A stretch of DNA of 64,000 nt. It comes from CAWUKT01 sp963923035. Lineage in GTDB: Bacteria; Bacteroidota; Bacteroidia; J057; JADKCL01. Shown here one piece after another: positions 52,801-60,681 of the stretch. The notes under the pieces were generated by a model. The model ran no database searches, was not told the DNA's origin, and worked only from the letters and a program-made list of their open reading frames with translations. The stretch covers positions 62,001 to 126,000 of the forward strand of contig CAWUKT010000008.1 in the NCBI GenBank assembly GCA_963923035.1. The letters run 5' to 3'. Each line of letters begins with the position of its first letter. Within the stretch, counting starts at the first letter, position 1. A program made the position numbers and the translations under genes.

Positions 52801-53099
52801 CGAATGAACGGCAGGCGGGCACGGGCATGCCCGTGTGGCAGGCGCGGGTGGGCATCCACACCGGCGAAGTCGTGGCCGGCGTGGTGGGCGAGCGCAAATT
52901 TGCCTACGACATCTGGGGCGACACCGTCAATACGGCCAGCCGCATCCAATCGAATGGGCAGGAAGGCCAGGTCAATGTTTCGGCGCCGATCTACGAGGAG
53001 ATCAAGGACCGGGTGGAATGCAGCTACCGGGGCCAGGTCTTCGCCAAAAACAAGGGAATGGTCGATCTCTATACCGTCGAAGCCCATTCCCAAGCCTAA
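49857..53099 (+). CDS. Propeller/Y_Y_Y sensor with class III adenylyl cyclase output
   Basis: The ATG at 49857 gives a signal peptide (VVLLICCGFLFGFALHTPLAAQ); the upstream in-frame start is less likely. The 1080-residue protein has about a dozen two-component-regulator propeller repeats (GRIWIGTEKNGLF- and GRVWVGTSRGLSLF-like) over residues about 30-650. A Y_Y_Y domain follows at about 700-790 (IQYRYRLTDFDQDWLQT), then one membrane helix (TLFIISLALLVGAGF, about 805-820), a coiled coil, and a class III cyclase at about 895-1080. Metal Asp905 and Asp949, the adenine-specifying pair Lys945 and Asp1018, and Asn1025 and Arg1029 are all in place, so ATP cyclase activity is predicted. No histidine kinase is present. 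Signal and ligand are unknown. Confidence 0.92.
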   Translation: MKRVVLLICCGFLFGFALHTPLAAQPGAKRFFSLSQFPMETSSCFGILEDSLGFMWFATDNGLYRFDGQGMVNFRNILQDSTSLSNDFIEDLVSPDGLNFWVATEDGLNYYDRSEQEFQRFFPSGDSANGLKDAQLKELCIGPEGRLWLGFRGAGVQSLDPETGMFEDLPLLPPDAAENARISELFCDREGRIWIGTEKNGLFVRNRDGRLRQFSTVDTLADGSAISSNTIRGMSQDEQGRILIGTSGGGLNIYDPARDSFFAYRHDPDDPSTPTSDEAFSVLCDRQGGIWMGTWSKGLNWMRGDGKWQRMTTQKGMAYTFPGDIVLAIYEDSKGIIWMGTQYNGLVWYDPRQDNFNWYQANPNTPNSLSKNNILDILELSEDSLLIGTYAGGLNLYIRSTGQYTLMKNDPDDPTTLPNDGIWALHQDQKGRVWVGTSRGLSLFDRRQLNFKNYKKEADNPKGLSNQNVLCISEDARGHLWLGTWGGGMNVFDPATEEFRRYQHDPEDPGTVLSDAVKVIRHDHLGRVWAGTTQGLCMLDPATGKFTGFDDLIGEEDNPFSDNINAMMEVRPGVMVVGTNTGLFRIKGNRFDRIQNDFENSRFIVSVLLLDLEGNLWIGNSDGLYKMDPDTDAMEAFHEGDGIPRAEFKLWADHVGKSGRVYMGTPQGLLEFHPKDIARQAVQPRVVLTGFYLTNKEIFPGNSPVLTENISLSSSVTLSHNDYLFSLQFSALDFQFGDRIQYRYRLTDFDQDWLQTDQNNRRVTYTNVPPGDYTFEVQCSVDQGPWLPGGVSLKVKVLPPWWETWWARTLFIISLALLVGAGFRYRVRSLRRQKAQLEEEVRLRTTEIREQNERLREQTEIITQEKAVSEELLLNILPRKVAEELKVNHKATPRLHKSVSVLFLDFVGFTNIATQLTARELVEQLDMFFGEFDRIVTRHGLEKIKTIGDAYMCAGGIPEPQEGHCFASVQAGLDMLAFIAAANERQAGTGMPVWQARVGIHTGEVVAGVVGERKFAYDIWGDTVNTASRIQSNGQEGQVNVSAPIYEEIKDRVECSYRGQVFAKNKGMVDLYTVEAHSQA

Positions 53100-53195
53100 G
53101 CGGGATCGTTCTGATTTTCCCTCATTTTTCCCTTCCCCACCCTTGATTTTCTTTTTCCCCCTTCCCATTTTCATCCTCCAATCAATCTACCCGCC

Positions 53196-54089
53196 ATGAA
53201 GCCTACGTATTCTTTCTTGTTGTTCCTTTTGACTGCCACTCTTCTGAATTTAACCGCTTGTGAGTCAGGCGGAAATGCTTCGTCAGGGAATGCTGCAAAC
53301 TCGACTTCGGAAGAAGAAGCCTCTGAGCAAGCGGCGGACATTGAGGGTGATCTGACGGAGGTGACTGCGATGGAGTTCCTGTTCGGGAATTACGACACGG
53401 GATCGGAGGAGAGTACCTGGGAGAAGGGGGAGGAGGAAGAGGAATGGACGGCGGTCTGGGAAAAGGACTTTCGTTTCATGGATTTCAAGCGCTTTGAATT
53501 CTATGTGACGCCGACGGCCTTGCTGTTTTACCAGGAAAATGGAGCCGATTGGGCGTGGTTGGTGACCCACGTGAAGGATGCCAATGCGCCGAGTGGTTCT
53601 CCGGTGACCTGTGGCTCGGTGGGACTGCACCACTTCAAGAAAGTTGGCGCTGGGTGGGCCCTGGACATGGACCTGCCGCTGTTTACCTGCCAGGGGAGTT
53701 ACGGATTGCCCGACGATCCCAAGCTCGTCTCGCTGGGGCCCGACGCGACCGGGCTGGCGTTTGGCGGCGGCTTCCTGAACAATGGCATCACGGAGACCTA
53801 TGAGACCTGGTACTACCGGGATGGCGAGGCGATCAACAAGGTCTTTTTTGAGAAGACGGAATACGATACGAAGGGCCTTTATGGCGATGAAGCCGGCACG
53901 ACCCTCAAGAGCACGATTTCGCTCGATGCTTCGAGTGACGGACCAATACAGGATGTCTTGGTGGCCCGGAATGGCACGGTGCCGGGCTCCGATTGGGGGA
54001 TGGGAGCCACGCCGACGACACCTCCGCAGGAGGTGGACAGCACGCTGCGGTATCAATTCCGCGATGGAGTGTATCGGAAGGTGGAGTAG
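53196..54089 (+). CDS. Lipoprotein of unknown function
   Basis: The 297 residues start with a lipoprotein signal (FLLFLLTATLLNLTAC; lipobox LTAC) followed by a Ser/Glu-rich low-complexity linker. The mature part is beta-rich: FRFMDFKRFEFYVTPTALLFYQENGADWAWLV, then VGLHHFKKVGAGWALDMDL, then STLRYQFRDGVYRKVE. It has four Cys but no visible catalytic motif. The gene lies after a pyrimidine-rich intergenic stretch downstream of the cyclase. I could not assign a family. Confidence 0.7.
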   Translation: MKPTYSFLLFLLTATLLNLTACESGGNASSGNAANSTSEEEASEQAADIEGDLTEVTAMEFLFGNYDTGSEESTWEKGEEEEEWTAVWEKDFRFMDFKRFEFYVTPTALLFYQENGADWAWLVTHVKDANAPSGSPVTCGSVGLHHFKKVGAGWALDMDLPLFTCQGSYGLPDDPKLVSLGPDATGLAFGGGFLNNGITETYETWYYRDGEAINKVFFEKTEYDTKGLYGDEAGTTLKSTISLDASSDGPIQDVLVARNGTVPGSDWGMGATPTTPPQEVDSTLRYQFRDGVYRKVE

Positions 54090-54230
54090 GATCAGCTTTA
54101 TCCAATAAATTTCAGGGGAAATCAGATTTATCCGGTGGAATTGTATCCATCCGGGAGGATAGGGCAATGAATGGGCTGTCGGTGGAAAGGGTAGGATGGG
54201 GCGTTGGAGAAAAAATGGGGTATATAAAAA

Positions 54231-54260
54231 CTGAAACCGCCCTGGCAGAGGCGGTTTCAG
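54231..54260 (-). terminator. Strong rho-independent terminator of the small leftward gene
   Basis: A perfect 11-base stem (CTGAAACCGCC at 54231-54241 and GGCGGTTTCAG at 54250-54260, 8-base loop) is followed, reading leftward, by TTTTTATATA. It lies 60 bases beyond the stop at 54321, which supports that gene being transcribed. It may also serve the convergent lipoprotein gene. Confidence 0.85.
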
Positions 54261-54320
54261 ATCATTCAAGTTTGGAAGTAGTAGCTATAAGAACGAGTGT
54301 GAATCTGCAAATCAAATGCC

Positions 54321-54533
54321 CTACTGGATGAGGGCGTGCAGGACGCGCTTCCCGATGGGATAGTTCGCATACTGCTGAAGGTAAGTGTCGGTGCTGTATT
54401 CAATGCGGTCCCGGCGATTGCCGGAGCGGTGGTACAACTCAATCACTTTGCCATTGTCGGAGTCGAGGTAAGTTTCAACCACGTGATCTTGGTGGTGGGT
54501 GACTTCGAGGGGCGTTGTGGAGAGCTGCTTCAT
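54321..54533 (-). CDS. Small conserved-looking hypothetical protein
   Basis: This 70-residue, Tyr/His/Asp-rich soluble product has no signal or membrane segment. It contains VTHHQDHVVETYLDSDNGKVIELYHRSGN and IEYSTDTYLQQYANYPIGKRVLHAL. It is supported by a strong terminator 60 bases downstream. It is divergent from an Lrp/AsnC regulator whose AT-rich upstream region carries two candidate operators, so it may be controlled by that protein. No family is recognised. Confidence 0.6.
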   Translation of the reverse strand: MKQLSTTPLEVTHHQDHVVETYLDSDNGKVIELYHRSGNRRDRIEYSTDTYLQQYANYPIGKRVLHALIQ

Positions 54534-54601
54534 TGCACTGTTTTTAACTAGACCTTATTGTCTATGCGACACTAACACTGCAAATGTAAAATATTCCTCC
54601 C

Positions 54602-54681
54602 AATACTGAAAATGTTTCACGAAAAAATTTTATTATTGATAGATTTTTCATTTATCGATCAGAATATTGAAAATATTTCAT
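54602..54681 (+). promoter_or_regulatory. Two matched operator candidates upstream of the Lrp/AsnC gene
   Basis: AATACTGAAAATGTTTCAC (54602-54620) and AATATTGAAAATATTTCAT (54663-54681) differ at three of 19 positions and share TGAAA-N3-TTTCA dyad symmetry. They are spaced 61 bases start to start, close to six helical turns. The second ends 17 bases before the regulator's ATG. Lrp/AsnC proteins bind such spaced dyads, often autoregulating. Confidence 0.65.
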
Positions 54682-54697
54682 ATCACCAGCCGAAATT

Positions 54698-55195
54698 ATG
54701 CCCGAATCATATAAAATTGATCAATTGGACCAAGAGATCTTGATGCATTTGGTCGACAATGCGCGTATTCCTTTCAGTGAAATCGCGAAAAAATTGGAGG
54801 TTGCTCCCGGAACTGTGCACAGCCGGGTCCGCCGGATGGAAGAATCCGGCGTCATCTCGGGAACCACAGTTCGCCTCAACTACAACAAATTGGGACTGAC
54901 CTTCATCGCCTACGTCGGCGTCTTCCTCTCCCAGACCTCCGACAGCCAGGAGGTCATGACCGAGCTGATCCAGATTCCCGAGGTCACCGTCGCCCACCTC
55001 GTCACCGGTCAGTACGGCATCTACGCCAAACTCCGCGCCCGCGACACCGCCCACGCCAAGCGCATCATCTATGACATCAACCGCATTCCCGGCATCACCC
55101 GGACCGAATCGACCATTTCCCTCGAAGAATGCATCAACGACAGCCAGCGCCTGATTCGGGCCTTGATGAGTGAGGATCAGCCATTGAAGCCCTAA
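54698..55195 (+). CDS. Lrp/AsnC-family transcriptional regulator
   Basis: The 165-residue protein has the typical HTH at about residues 5-65 (KIDQLDQEILMHLVDNARIPFSEIAKKLEVAPGTVHSRVRRMEESGVISG) and a C-terminal RAM (AsnC ligand-binding) domain at about 75-155 (FIAYVGVFLSQ, IPEVTVAHLVTGQYGIYAKLRARD, GITRTESTISL). These regulators form octamer-like assemblies and respond to amino acids or related small molecules. The ATG lies just after matched operator candidates, suggesting autoregulation. The other target may be the divergent small gene; the downstream T9SS cargo gene has its own spacer. Confidence 0.95.
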   Translation: MPESYKIDQLDQEILMHLVDNARIPFSEIAKKLEVAPGTVHSRVRRMEESGVISGTTVRLNYNKLGLTFIAYVGVFLSQTSDSQEVMTELIQIPEVTVAHLVTGQYGIYAKLRARDTAHAKRIIYDINRIPGITRTESTISLEECINDSQRLIRALMSEDQPLKP

Positions 55196-55318
55196 TTCAT
55201 CCGGTTCAGCCCAAATCCTGTCTTGTGTAACCAGGAGTACTTGGCTTTCTGCCCTTGGATGGCGATTTTTATAAGTCGGGTGTTTTTTCATCATCCCCAT
55301 TTGAAAAACTGAAGCGTT

Positions 55319-56950
55319 ATGTTGCGTACGGTATCCCTATTGATCTTACTGCTGGCCACTCTCCCCGGAATAGTACATGCTCAATTCAACTTCAAGCGTG
55401 TTTACCAGCCCGACACCAATACCTTTGATGGCATCGGATTTCTAAATGCCCCCGGGATCATTGAAACCGGAATTCCAGGACGGGAAATTGTGGTGACCGG
55501 AGCCCTCAACGGGCAGGACACCAGCGGATTTGCCATGGCCACTTTCTTGTTCCAGGCCGATATCAACGGGGTTCCCCGCAGCTTTGACTATTACGCCGAC
55601 ACCAACCTTTTCGCCTTTAGCACTCCGCGCAGCTTCGCCCTCTGTTACGACGGCATGGCCAGCTATTACCTTGCCACCGGCTCGAACGACAACCAGATTG
55701 TCGCCCGCGTGGACACTGGCGGCAACCTGTTGTGGGCCACGGATGTGAACCACCACGATTTCTACGACATCATTTGTGAAGGCGCTTCGGTGGCGCTCCT
55801 GGGCCAGGACGAGAGCATGGTCGGTGGCCATGACTTCTCCATTGTCCGCGTCAATGACGGCGGAACCTCTACCGGTCTGAACATCCACGGATCGCTCGAT
55901 TTTGACATTCCGAATGGCATGGGACGGCTGATCGATGGCTATGTGTTGGCCGGACAAACGGTGGGGACGGGAGAACGCAATGTGACCCTGATGAAAGTGG
56001 ACAACCAGTTCGACCTGAGCTGGGGCCACGTATTGGGCACCCCGGGCCGCCAACTCTTTTGCAATGACCTGGCGGTCGCTCCCGACCAGGGGTCGATCTA
56101 CCTCACCGGGTTCGTGCGGCGGGATGCAGCCCATCCCAGCGACTCCATCTTTGTCGCCAAAGTCGATACCTCGGGCGCTCCTCTCTGGATGCGCTTCTAC
56201 GGCAACGATACGATTACCAATATCGGAGCCTATACCATGGCTGTGGACCCCGTCGAGTCCAGCCTCATCCTGGGCGGCGAATTTGACGCGACCGGCTGGC
56301 GGAGCCCGTTTGTGATGCACCTGGATTCAGCCGGGAATTTCGATTGGGCCCGCAATTACAGCGAGCCGGATACTTCCTTCGAGGAAGTCATCGAAGGCAT
56401 CGCTATTTCGCCCGATGGGCGGTATTTCTCCGCCGTCGGCACCCACAATTTCATTCCTCCGAACTTTCTCATTGACCGGGGCTTTTTTGTGCTCCGTTCC
56501 GAAGTAGCCACCGGCAAGACCAATTGTGATACCACGCTTGATTTTGGTTTCCGCAACGTCCCCCTCATCCCCAACAATATCATCATCACGGGTACTCCCG
56601 GTCCGCCCCCATCCGTTCCGTACGGGTTGCGCCAGGGCGGTGGAGTCATTTTGGACAGCCTGAAATGCCAATCTTTGGTGGCAGTGGACGAGAAAATCGT
56701 GAGCGGCCCCGAATTGACGGTGGTCAATCCCGTACTGCACGAACTGGTCGCCGAATGTGAAGTGGATTGGATGGGCGGGGAAATTCAGCTCCATTCTACT
56801 CAGGGCCAATTGCTCTGGAACCAGGAACTGGACGCCGGCGGACACCGGCTGCGCTGGGATGCCAGCCAGCTACCCCAGGGCATTTACCTGGTGACTGTAC
56901 TCGATCCTCTGCGCGGTCAACAGACCCGCAAGGTGGTGGTCATGCAGTAA
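55319..56950 (+). CDS. Secreted propeller-type protein with T9SS sorting domain
   Basis: The 543 residues start with a signal peptide (LLILLLATLPGIVHAQ). The body has about seven SBBP-like repeats (LMKVDNQFDLSWGHVLGTPG, FVAKVDTSGAPLWMRFYGND, FVMHLDSAGNFDWARNY), the pattern of a beta-propeller that recurs in exported Bacteroidota proteins. The last 80 residues carry a type A T9SS sorting domain (VVNPVLHELVAECEVDWMGGEIQL, then STQGQLLWNQEL, then LPQGIYLVTVLD). It should be surface-located; the function is unknown. A role in adhesion or enzyme presentation is only suggested by the architecture. Confidence 0.8.
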   Translation: MLRTVSLLILLLATLPGIVHAQFNFKRVYQPDTNTFDGIGFLNAPGIIETGIPGREIVVTGALNGQDTSGFAMATFLFQADINGVPRSFDYYADTNLFAFSTPRSFALCYDGMASYYLATGSNDNQIVARVDTGGNLLWATDVNHHDFYDIICEGASVALLGQDESMVGGHDFSIVRVNDGGTSTGLNIHGSLDFDIPNGMGRLIDGYVLAGQTVGTGERNVTLMKVDNQFDLSWGHVLGTPGRQLFCNDLAVAPDQGSIYLTGFVRRDAAHPSDSIFVAKVDTSGAPLWMRFYGNDTITNIGAYTMAVDPVESSLILGGEFDATGWRSPFVMHLDSAGNFDWARNYSEPDTSFEEVIEGIAISPDGRYFSAVGTHNFIPPNFLIDRGFFVLRSEVATGKTNCDTTLDFGFRNVPLIPNNIIITGTPGPPPSVPYGLRQGGGVILDSLKCQSLVAVDEKIVSGPELTVVNPVLHELVAECEVDWMGGEIQLHSTQGQLLWNQELDAGGHRLRWDASQLPQGIYLVTVLDPLRGQQTRKVVVMQ

Positions 56951-56967
56951 AAACTTCCTTGAACGTA

Positions 56968-57993
56968 TTATCCGCAGGAATCCCGCTCGATCAATTCGGT
57001 GGGAAGGTAAACCTGATCGTTTTCGTCGGCATTCTTCTTGCTCTCGATCTTGTTAAGGAGCAATTCCACGGCGTGGGTGCCCATGTCACTCACGGGTTGG
57101 GAAACTGCGGTGATGCCGGGAGAATGGATGGAAAACAGGTCAATGTCGTCGAAGCTGATCAGCGCCACATCATCGGGAATCTTCAGGCCCATGTTGTGGA
57201 TTTCCTTGAGGGCCGCCGTCGCGAGGTTGTTGTTGAGGGCGTAGAGCGCGGTGACGCGGTTTTCGCCCGTCAGCAATTTGGGCAGCTCTTCCTTGATGCT
57301 CGCTTGGATATTGTCGTAGGGAATTTCGAGGAGGTGCTGGTCGGCGACGGGAATATTGGCTTCCTGAAGGGCATCCTGGTAGCCGCGGACCCGCTCGGTG
57401 ATGGAGGTGAGGTAGGACGGAGAAATTTTCAGGACCCCGATCCGCTGGTGGCCCTTTTTGATGAGGTGGTGAACCGCTTCCTTGCTGCCGGCGTAGTTGT
57501 CGGCGGTAACGAAAGGAGTTGATTCATTCGGGATAAAACGGTCAATGAGGACGAGGGGAAATTCAGCCTTTTCCAGTTCTTCGATGCCTTCCTTGTTTTC
57601 GAGGGTGGTGGACAAAATGAGGCCATCGACGAGGCGGTCCCGGAGCATTTGGATGAGTTCCTGTTCTTTCTGGGCTTTTTCGTCGGAAGAACTGAAGAGA
57701 ACGTAGTACCCGCGGCGGGCGGCAGCATCCTCTACGGCCCGGCACATCCGGGCATAAAACGCATTGGAAATATCGGCCACGATCAGTCCGATCGTGTGGG
57801 AACGACCCGTGCGCAGGCTACGGGCCATGATATTCGGTTTGTAGTTCAGCTCTTTGGCCTTGGCCCAAACCCGCTTCTGCGTGTCCTCGTTGATTCCATT
57901 TTCATTTCCCTTCCCATTCAATACCATGGATACCAAGGTCTTGGACACCCCAAGTGCCTTCGCAATATCAGCGAGTGATGTTTTCTTTTTCAA
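56968..57993 (-). CDS. LacI/GalR-family transcriptional regulator
   Basis: The 341-residue protein has the LacI HTH (TSLADIAKALGVSKTLVSMVLNGKGN) and hinge (YKPNIMARSLRTGRSHTIGLIVADISNAFYARM), then a periplasmic-binding-type sensor domain (IDRFIPNESTPFVTADNYAGSKEAV, ISFDDIDLFSIHSPGITAVSQP). The start is taken as TTG at 57993 because GGAG sits 5 bases upstream and the HTH then begins as in the family; a TTG 14 codons upstream is possible. It is divergent from the sugar transporter-kinase-mannosidase operon, which it probably represses until the sugar appears. Confidence 0.93.
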   Translation of the reverse strand: MKKKTSLADIAKALGVSKTLVSMVLNGKGNENGINEDTQKRVWAKAKELNYKPNIMARSLRTGRSHTIGLIVADISNAFYARMCRAVEDAAARRGYYVLFSSSDEKAQKEQELIQMLRDRLVDGLILSTTLENKEGIEELEKAEFPLVLIDRFIPNESTPFVTADNYAGSKEAVHHLIKKGHQRIGVLKISPSYLTSITERVRGYQDALQEANIPVADQHLLEIPYDNIQASIKEELPKLLTGENRVTALYALNNNLATAALKEIHNMGLKIPDDVALISFDDIDLFSIHSPGITAVSQPVSDMGTHAVELLLNKIESKKNADENDQVYLPTELIERDSCG

Positions 57994-58115
57994 AGTATCT
58001 CCGTTTTGATCTACAGAACAATGATTTTCGAACAATTTACATGAAATTCCCTTCTCATGCCGGTTCTACGCCACAAAACCAGGCACTTAGTGACCGGAAT
58101 CACCTTGGAGACCTT

Positions 58116-58165
58116 GAAAACGTGTTCCTTGTCAAATGTTTTTTGAAAGAACTTTAACGTTTTAG
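58116..58165. promoter_or_regulatory. Two CG-centred operator candidates between lacI and the sugar operon
   Basis: GAAAACGTGTTC (58116-58127; one mismatch from a perfect palindrome) and CTTTAACGTTTTAG (near 58152-58165; five of seven pairs match) both centre on C-G, as LacI-family sites do. They are 37 bases apart centre to centre and lie in the 220-base divergent region, so one dimer pair could control both genes. Only the central positions are well conserved. Confidence 0.5.
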
Positions 58166-58213
58166 AAGGAATCAGGGGAGAATTTAGTATGTTGTATTTC
58201 GAATCTGTACCCA

Positions 58214-59725
58214 ATGGAACAACCGGACCGATCCTCCAATACCCGAAAGCAACGCATGGCGGGCTACTTCGCCTTGCTGACCCTCCTCTTTTTCATTTGG
58301 GGATTTCTGACGGTCATGAACGATATCCTCGTTCCATTTTTCAAAAAATCCTTCGACCTCAACCAGTTCCAATCCAATTTGGTCCAGCTGGCCTTCTTTT
58401 TGGCCTATTCCATCGGAGGATTGGTCTATTTCCTGATTTCTTCGGTGAAAGGAGATCCCATCGCGCGGATGGGATATAAATATGGCATTGTCCTCGGGCT
58501 GCTCATTTCGGCGGCCGGGGCCTTCCTGTTCATTCCGGCGGCCGCGGCGGAATCTTATTTGTTGTTCCTCCTCGGGCTATTTGTTCTGGCGCTGGGATTT
58601 ACCCTTCTCCAGATTTCCGCGAATCCCTACGTCTCCATTTTGGGCTCGGAAGAATCGGCCCCCAGCCGCCTCAACCTCAGCCAGGGCTTCAATTCCTTGG
58701 GGACCCTGCTCGCGCCCATCCTCGGCGGCTTCCTCATTTTCAATTACTTCGGAAGCGCCCCCGGCGTGAGTGCGACCTCCGTGCCGTACCTCATGTTTGC
58801 GGGGATCCTGGCCTTGCTGGCCCTCGTCTTCTGGTTGATCCCCCTGCCCAAGGTCGAGGGGGAAGGCCACATCGATATCGAGCGACGTCCCGTCGCCCTC
58901 CGCTTTCCCCAATTGCGCTTCGGCATGGGAGCCATTTTCTGCTATGTCGGGGCCGAAGTGGCCGTCGGCACCATGCTCATCAACTACCTGGGACTGCCGG
59001 AAATCATGGGCGTAGCCGAAGAAGAGGCGGGCCTGTACGTGGGAATTTACTGGGGCGGCCTGATGGTGGGGCGTTTTCTCGGCGCCATTTCCTTCAAACA
59101 ACACCCTTCCTTTGGCATTCAACTGGGCTATATGGTCCTGACCGCAGCGGCCTGCTGCGCTACAATATTTGGAGTCATTTTCCTCAACGAATACGTCCTC
59201 GAACCCCTGGTCCTGGGCGAATTCAGCCAGCCCGGTTTCGACTGGGGAGCGCATTGGGCCTTTGCCTGGAAGGACTTCGATTTGGGCAGTTTTTGGCCCT
59301 TTTTCTTCCTGGTGGGCGTGAATTTGCTGGCATTTGTGGCGGGAAAAGGAAAATCGGCCCGGACCCTGATGCTGTTTGCCCTGATGTGTCTGGTCCTGTT
59401 GATGGTCAGCATTTCGAGCCAGGGCCGGACCGCTGTATGGGCCGTGCTGGGCGTAGGATTGTTCAACTCGATCATGTGGTCGAACATTTTTACCATGGCC
59501 ATTGAGGGGTTGGGAAAATTCAAAAGTCAGGGCTCCAGTTTGCTGGTGACCATGATCATTGGCGGGGCATTGTTGCCGCCGACCCAGGGCTTCATCGCCG
59601 ATCAAACCGGCAATATCCAGGTGTCATTTATCCTGCCCGCCCTCGCCTACATCTACCTGGCGTGGTACGGATGGAAATGGCCCCGGTTGATTCAGTTATC
59701 CAAAGAAAAATTTGAAGAGGTGTAG
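58214..59725 (+). CDS. Sugar:H+ symporter of the FucP family (MFS)
   Basis: The 503-residue protein has about 12 membrane helices and the FucP-type motifs: FALLTLLFFIWGFLTVMNDILVPFFKKSFDL in helix 1, LQISANPYVSILGSEESAPSRLNLSQGFNSLGTLLAP in helices 4-5, YVGAEVAVGTMLINYL and ALFLVG-like later helices. The conserved Asp in NDILVPFF and the Asn-Pro in ANPYV are present. These symporters import fucose, mannose or other hexoses. The adjacent ROK kinase and GH92 mannosidase favour mannose or a related sugar. It is the first gene of a three-gene operon divergent from lacI. Confidence 0.92.
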   Translation: MEQPDRSSNTRKQRMAGYFALLTLLFFIWGFLTVMNDILVPFFKKSFDLNQFQSNLVQLAFFLAYSIGGLVYFLISSVKGDPIARMGYKYGIVLGLLISAAGAFLFIPAAAAESYLLFLLGLFVLALGFTLLQISANPYVSILGSEESAPSRLNLSQGFNSLGTLLAPILGGFLIFNYFGSAPGVSATSVPYLMFAGILALLALVFWLIPLPKVEGEGHIDIERRPVALRFPQLRFGMGAIFCYVGAEVAVGTMLINYLGLPEIMGVAEEEAGLYVGIYWGGLMVGRFLGAISFKQHPSFGIQLGYMVLTAAACCATIFGVIFLNEYVLEPLVLGEFSQPGFDWGAHWAFAWKDFDLGSFWPFFFLVGVNLLAFVAGKGKSARTLMLFALMCLVLLMVSISSQGRTAVWAVLGVGLFNSIMWSNIFTMAIEGLGKFKSQGSSLLVTMIIGGALLPPTQGFIADQTGNIQVSFILPALAYIYLAWYGWKWPRLIQLSKEKFEEV

Positions 59726-59727
59726 AT

Positions 59728-60681
59728 ATGAGCAACGACGCAGAAGCTGTCATCGGAATAGATTTGGGGGGGACGAATACCGAAGTGGGGTTGGTGGACA
59801 GAGAAGGAAAAATCATCGCAAAGAAAAATATTGCCACCCAGAACTACGACCTGTTCAGCGGGTGGGTGGAAGCAGTGGCCAAGGTCATCCGGGAATTGGG
59901 CAAAGCTCAACCCATCAAGGCCATCGGCATCGGCGCGCCCAATGGCAACTATTTCCACGGCACCATCGAGCGGGCCCCCAACCTGCCCTGGCTGGGCGTC
60001 CTCCCGCTGGCCGACATGCTGTCGGAGCGGCTGAAATTACCAGCCGTCCTCACCAACGACGCCAATGCGGCGGCCATCGGCGAGATGTACTTCGGCAAGG
60101 CCCGCGGTCTCCGCAACTTCATGGTGGTCACCATCGGAACCGGCCTCGGCAGCGGCATCGTCGTCAACGGCGAATTGCTGTACGGACATACCGGCTTCGC
60201 CGGTGAAATGGGACATACCACCCTCCGTCCCGGCGGGCGGCAGTGTACCTGTGGCCGTGTCGGCTGCCTGGAAGCCTATGTTTCCGCCCGCGGCCTCATC
60301 GCCAACGCCGCCGAGCTCATGGCGACCCAGGAATGGGACAGCCCCTTCAAGACCGAAGCCGATCTTTCCCCGCCGGTGAAGATTTGCGAAGCCGCCAAGC
60401 AGGGCGATGCCTTGTCCATCGAGGCCTTCCGGGTGACCGGCGAGTACCTGGGCGAGCACATCGCCGACGTCGCGGCCATTTTGAGCCCCGAAGCCGTTTT
60501 CCTCTTTGGTGGATTGACCAAAGCCGGTAAATTTATCCTGGAACCGACCCGGGCGGCCCTCCAGAAATACCTGCTCAACGTATTGGAGGAAAGCATCCGG
60601 GTGGAAATCTCCGCATTGCGGGAAACGAATGCGGGCATCGTCGGGGCGAGTGCCCTGGCCTGGAATGAATTCAAGTCATGA
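59728..60681 (+). CDS. ROK-family sugar kinase
   Basis: The 317-residue protein has the ATP-binding DLGGTNTEVGLVD motif, the catalytic NDANAAAIGE segment, a second phosphate motif TIGTGLGSGIVVNGELLYG and the sugar-binding ExGH (GEMGH). The Zn-binding CTCGRVGCLEAY follows. It starts 2 bases after the transporter stop. In this operon it is likely to phosphorylate the imported hexose (mannose, glucose or GlcNAc); ROK enzymes are hard to tell apart by sequence alone. It overlaps the mannosidase gene by 4 bases (ATGA). Confidence 0.92.
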   Translation: MSNDAEAVIGIDLGGTNTEVGLVDREGKIIAKKNIATQNYDLFSGWVEAVAKVIRELGKAQPIKAIGIGAPNGNYFHGTIERAPNLPWLGVLPLADMLSERLKLPAVLTNDANAAAIGEMYFGKARGLRNFMVVTIGTGLGSGIVVNGELLYGHTGFAGEMGHTTLRPGGRQCTCGRVGCLEAYVSARGLIANAAELMATQEWDSPFKTEADLSPPVKICEAAKQGDALSIEAFRVTGEYLGEHIADVAAILSPEAVFLFGGLTKAGKFILEPTRAALQKYLLNVLEESIRVEISALRETNAGIVGASALAWNEFKS

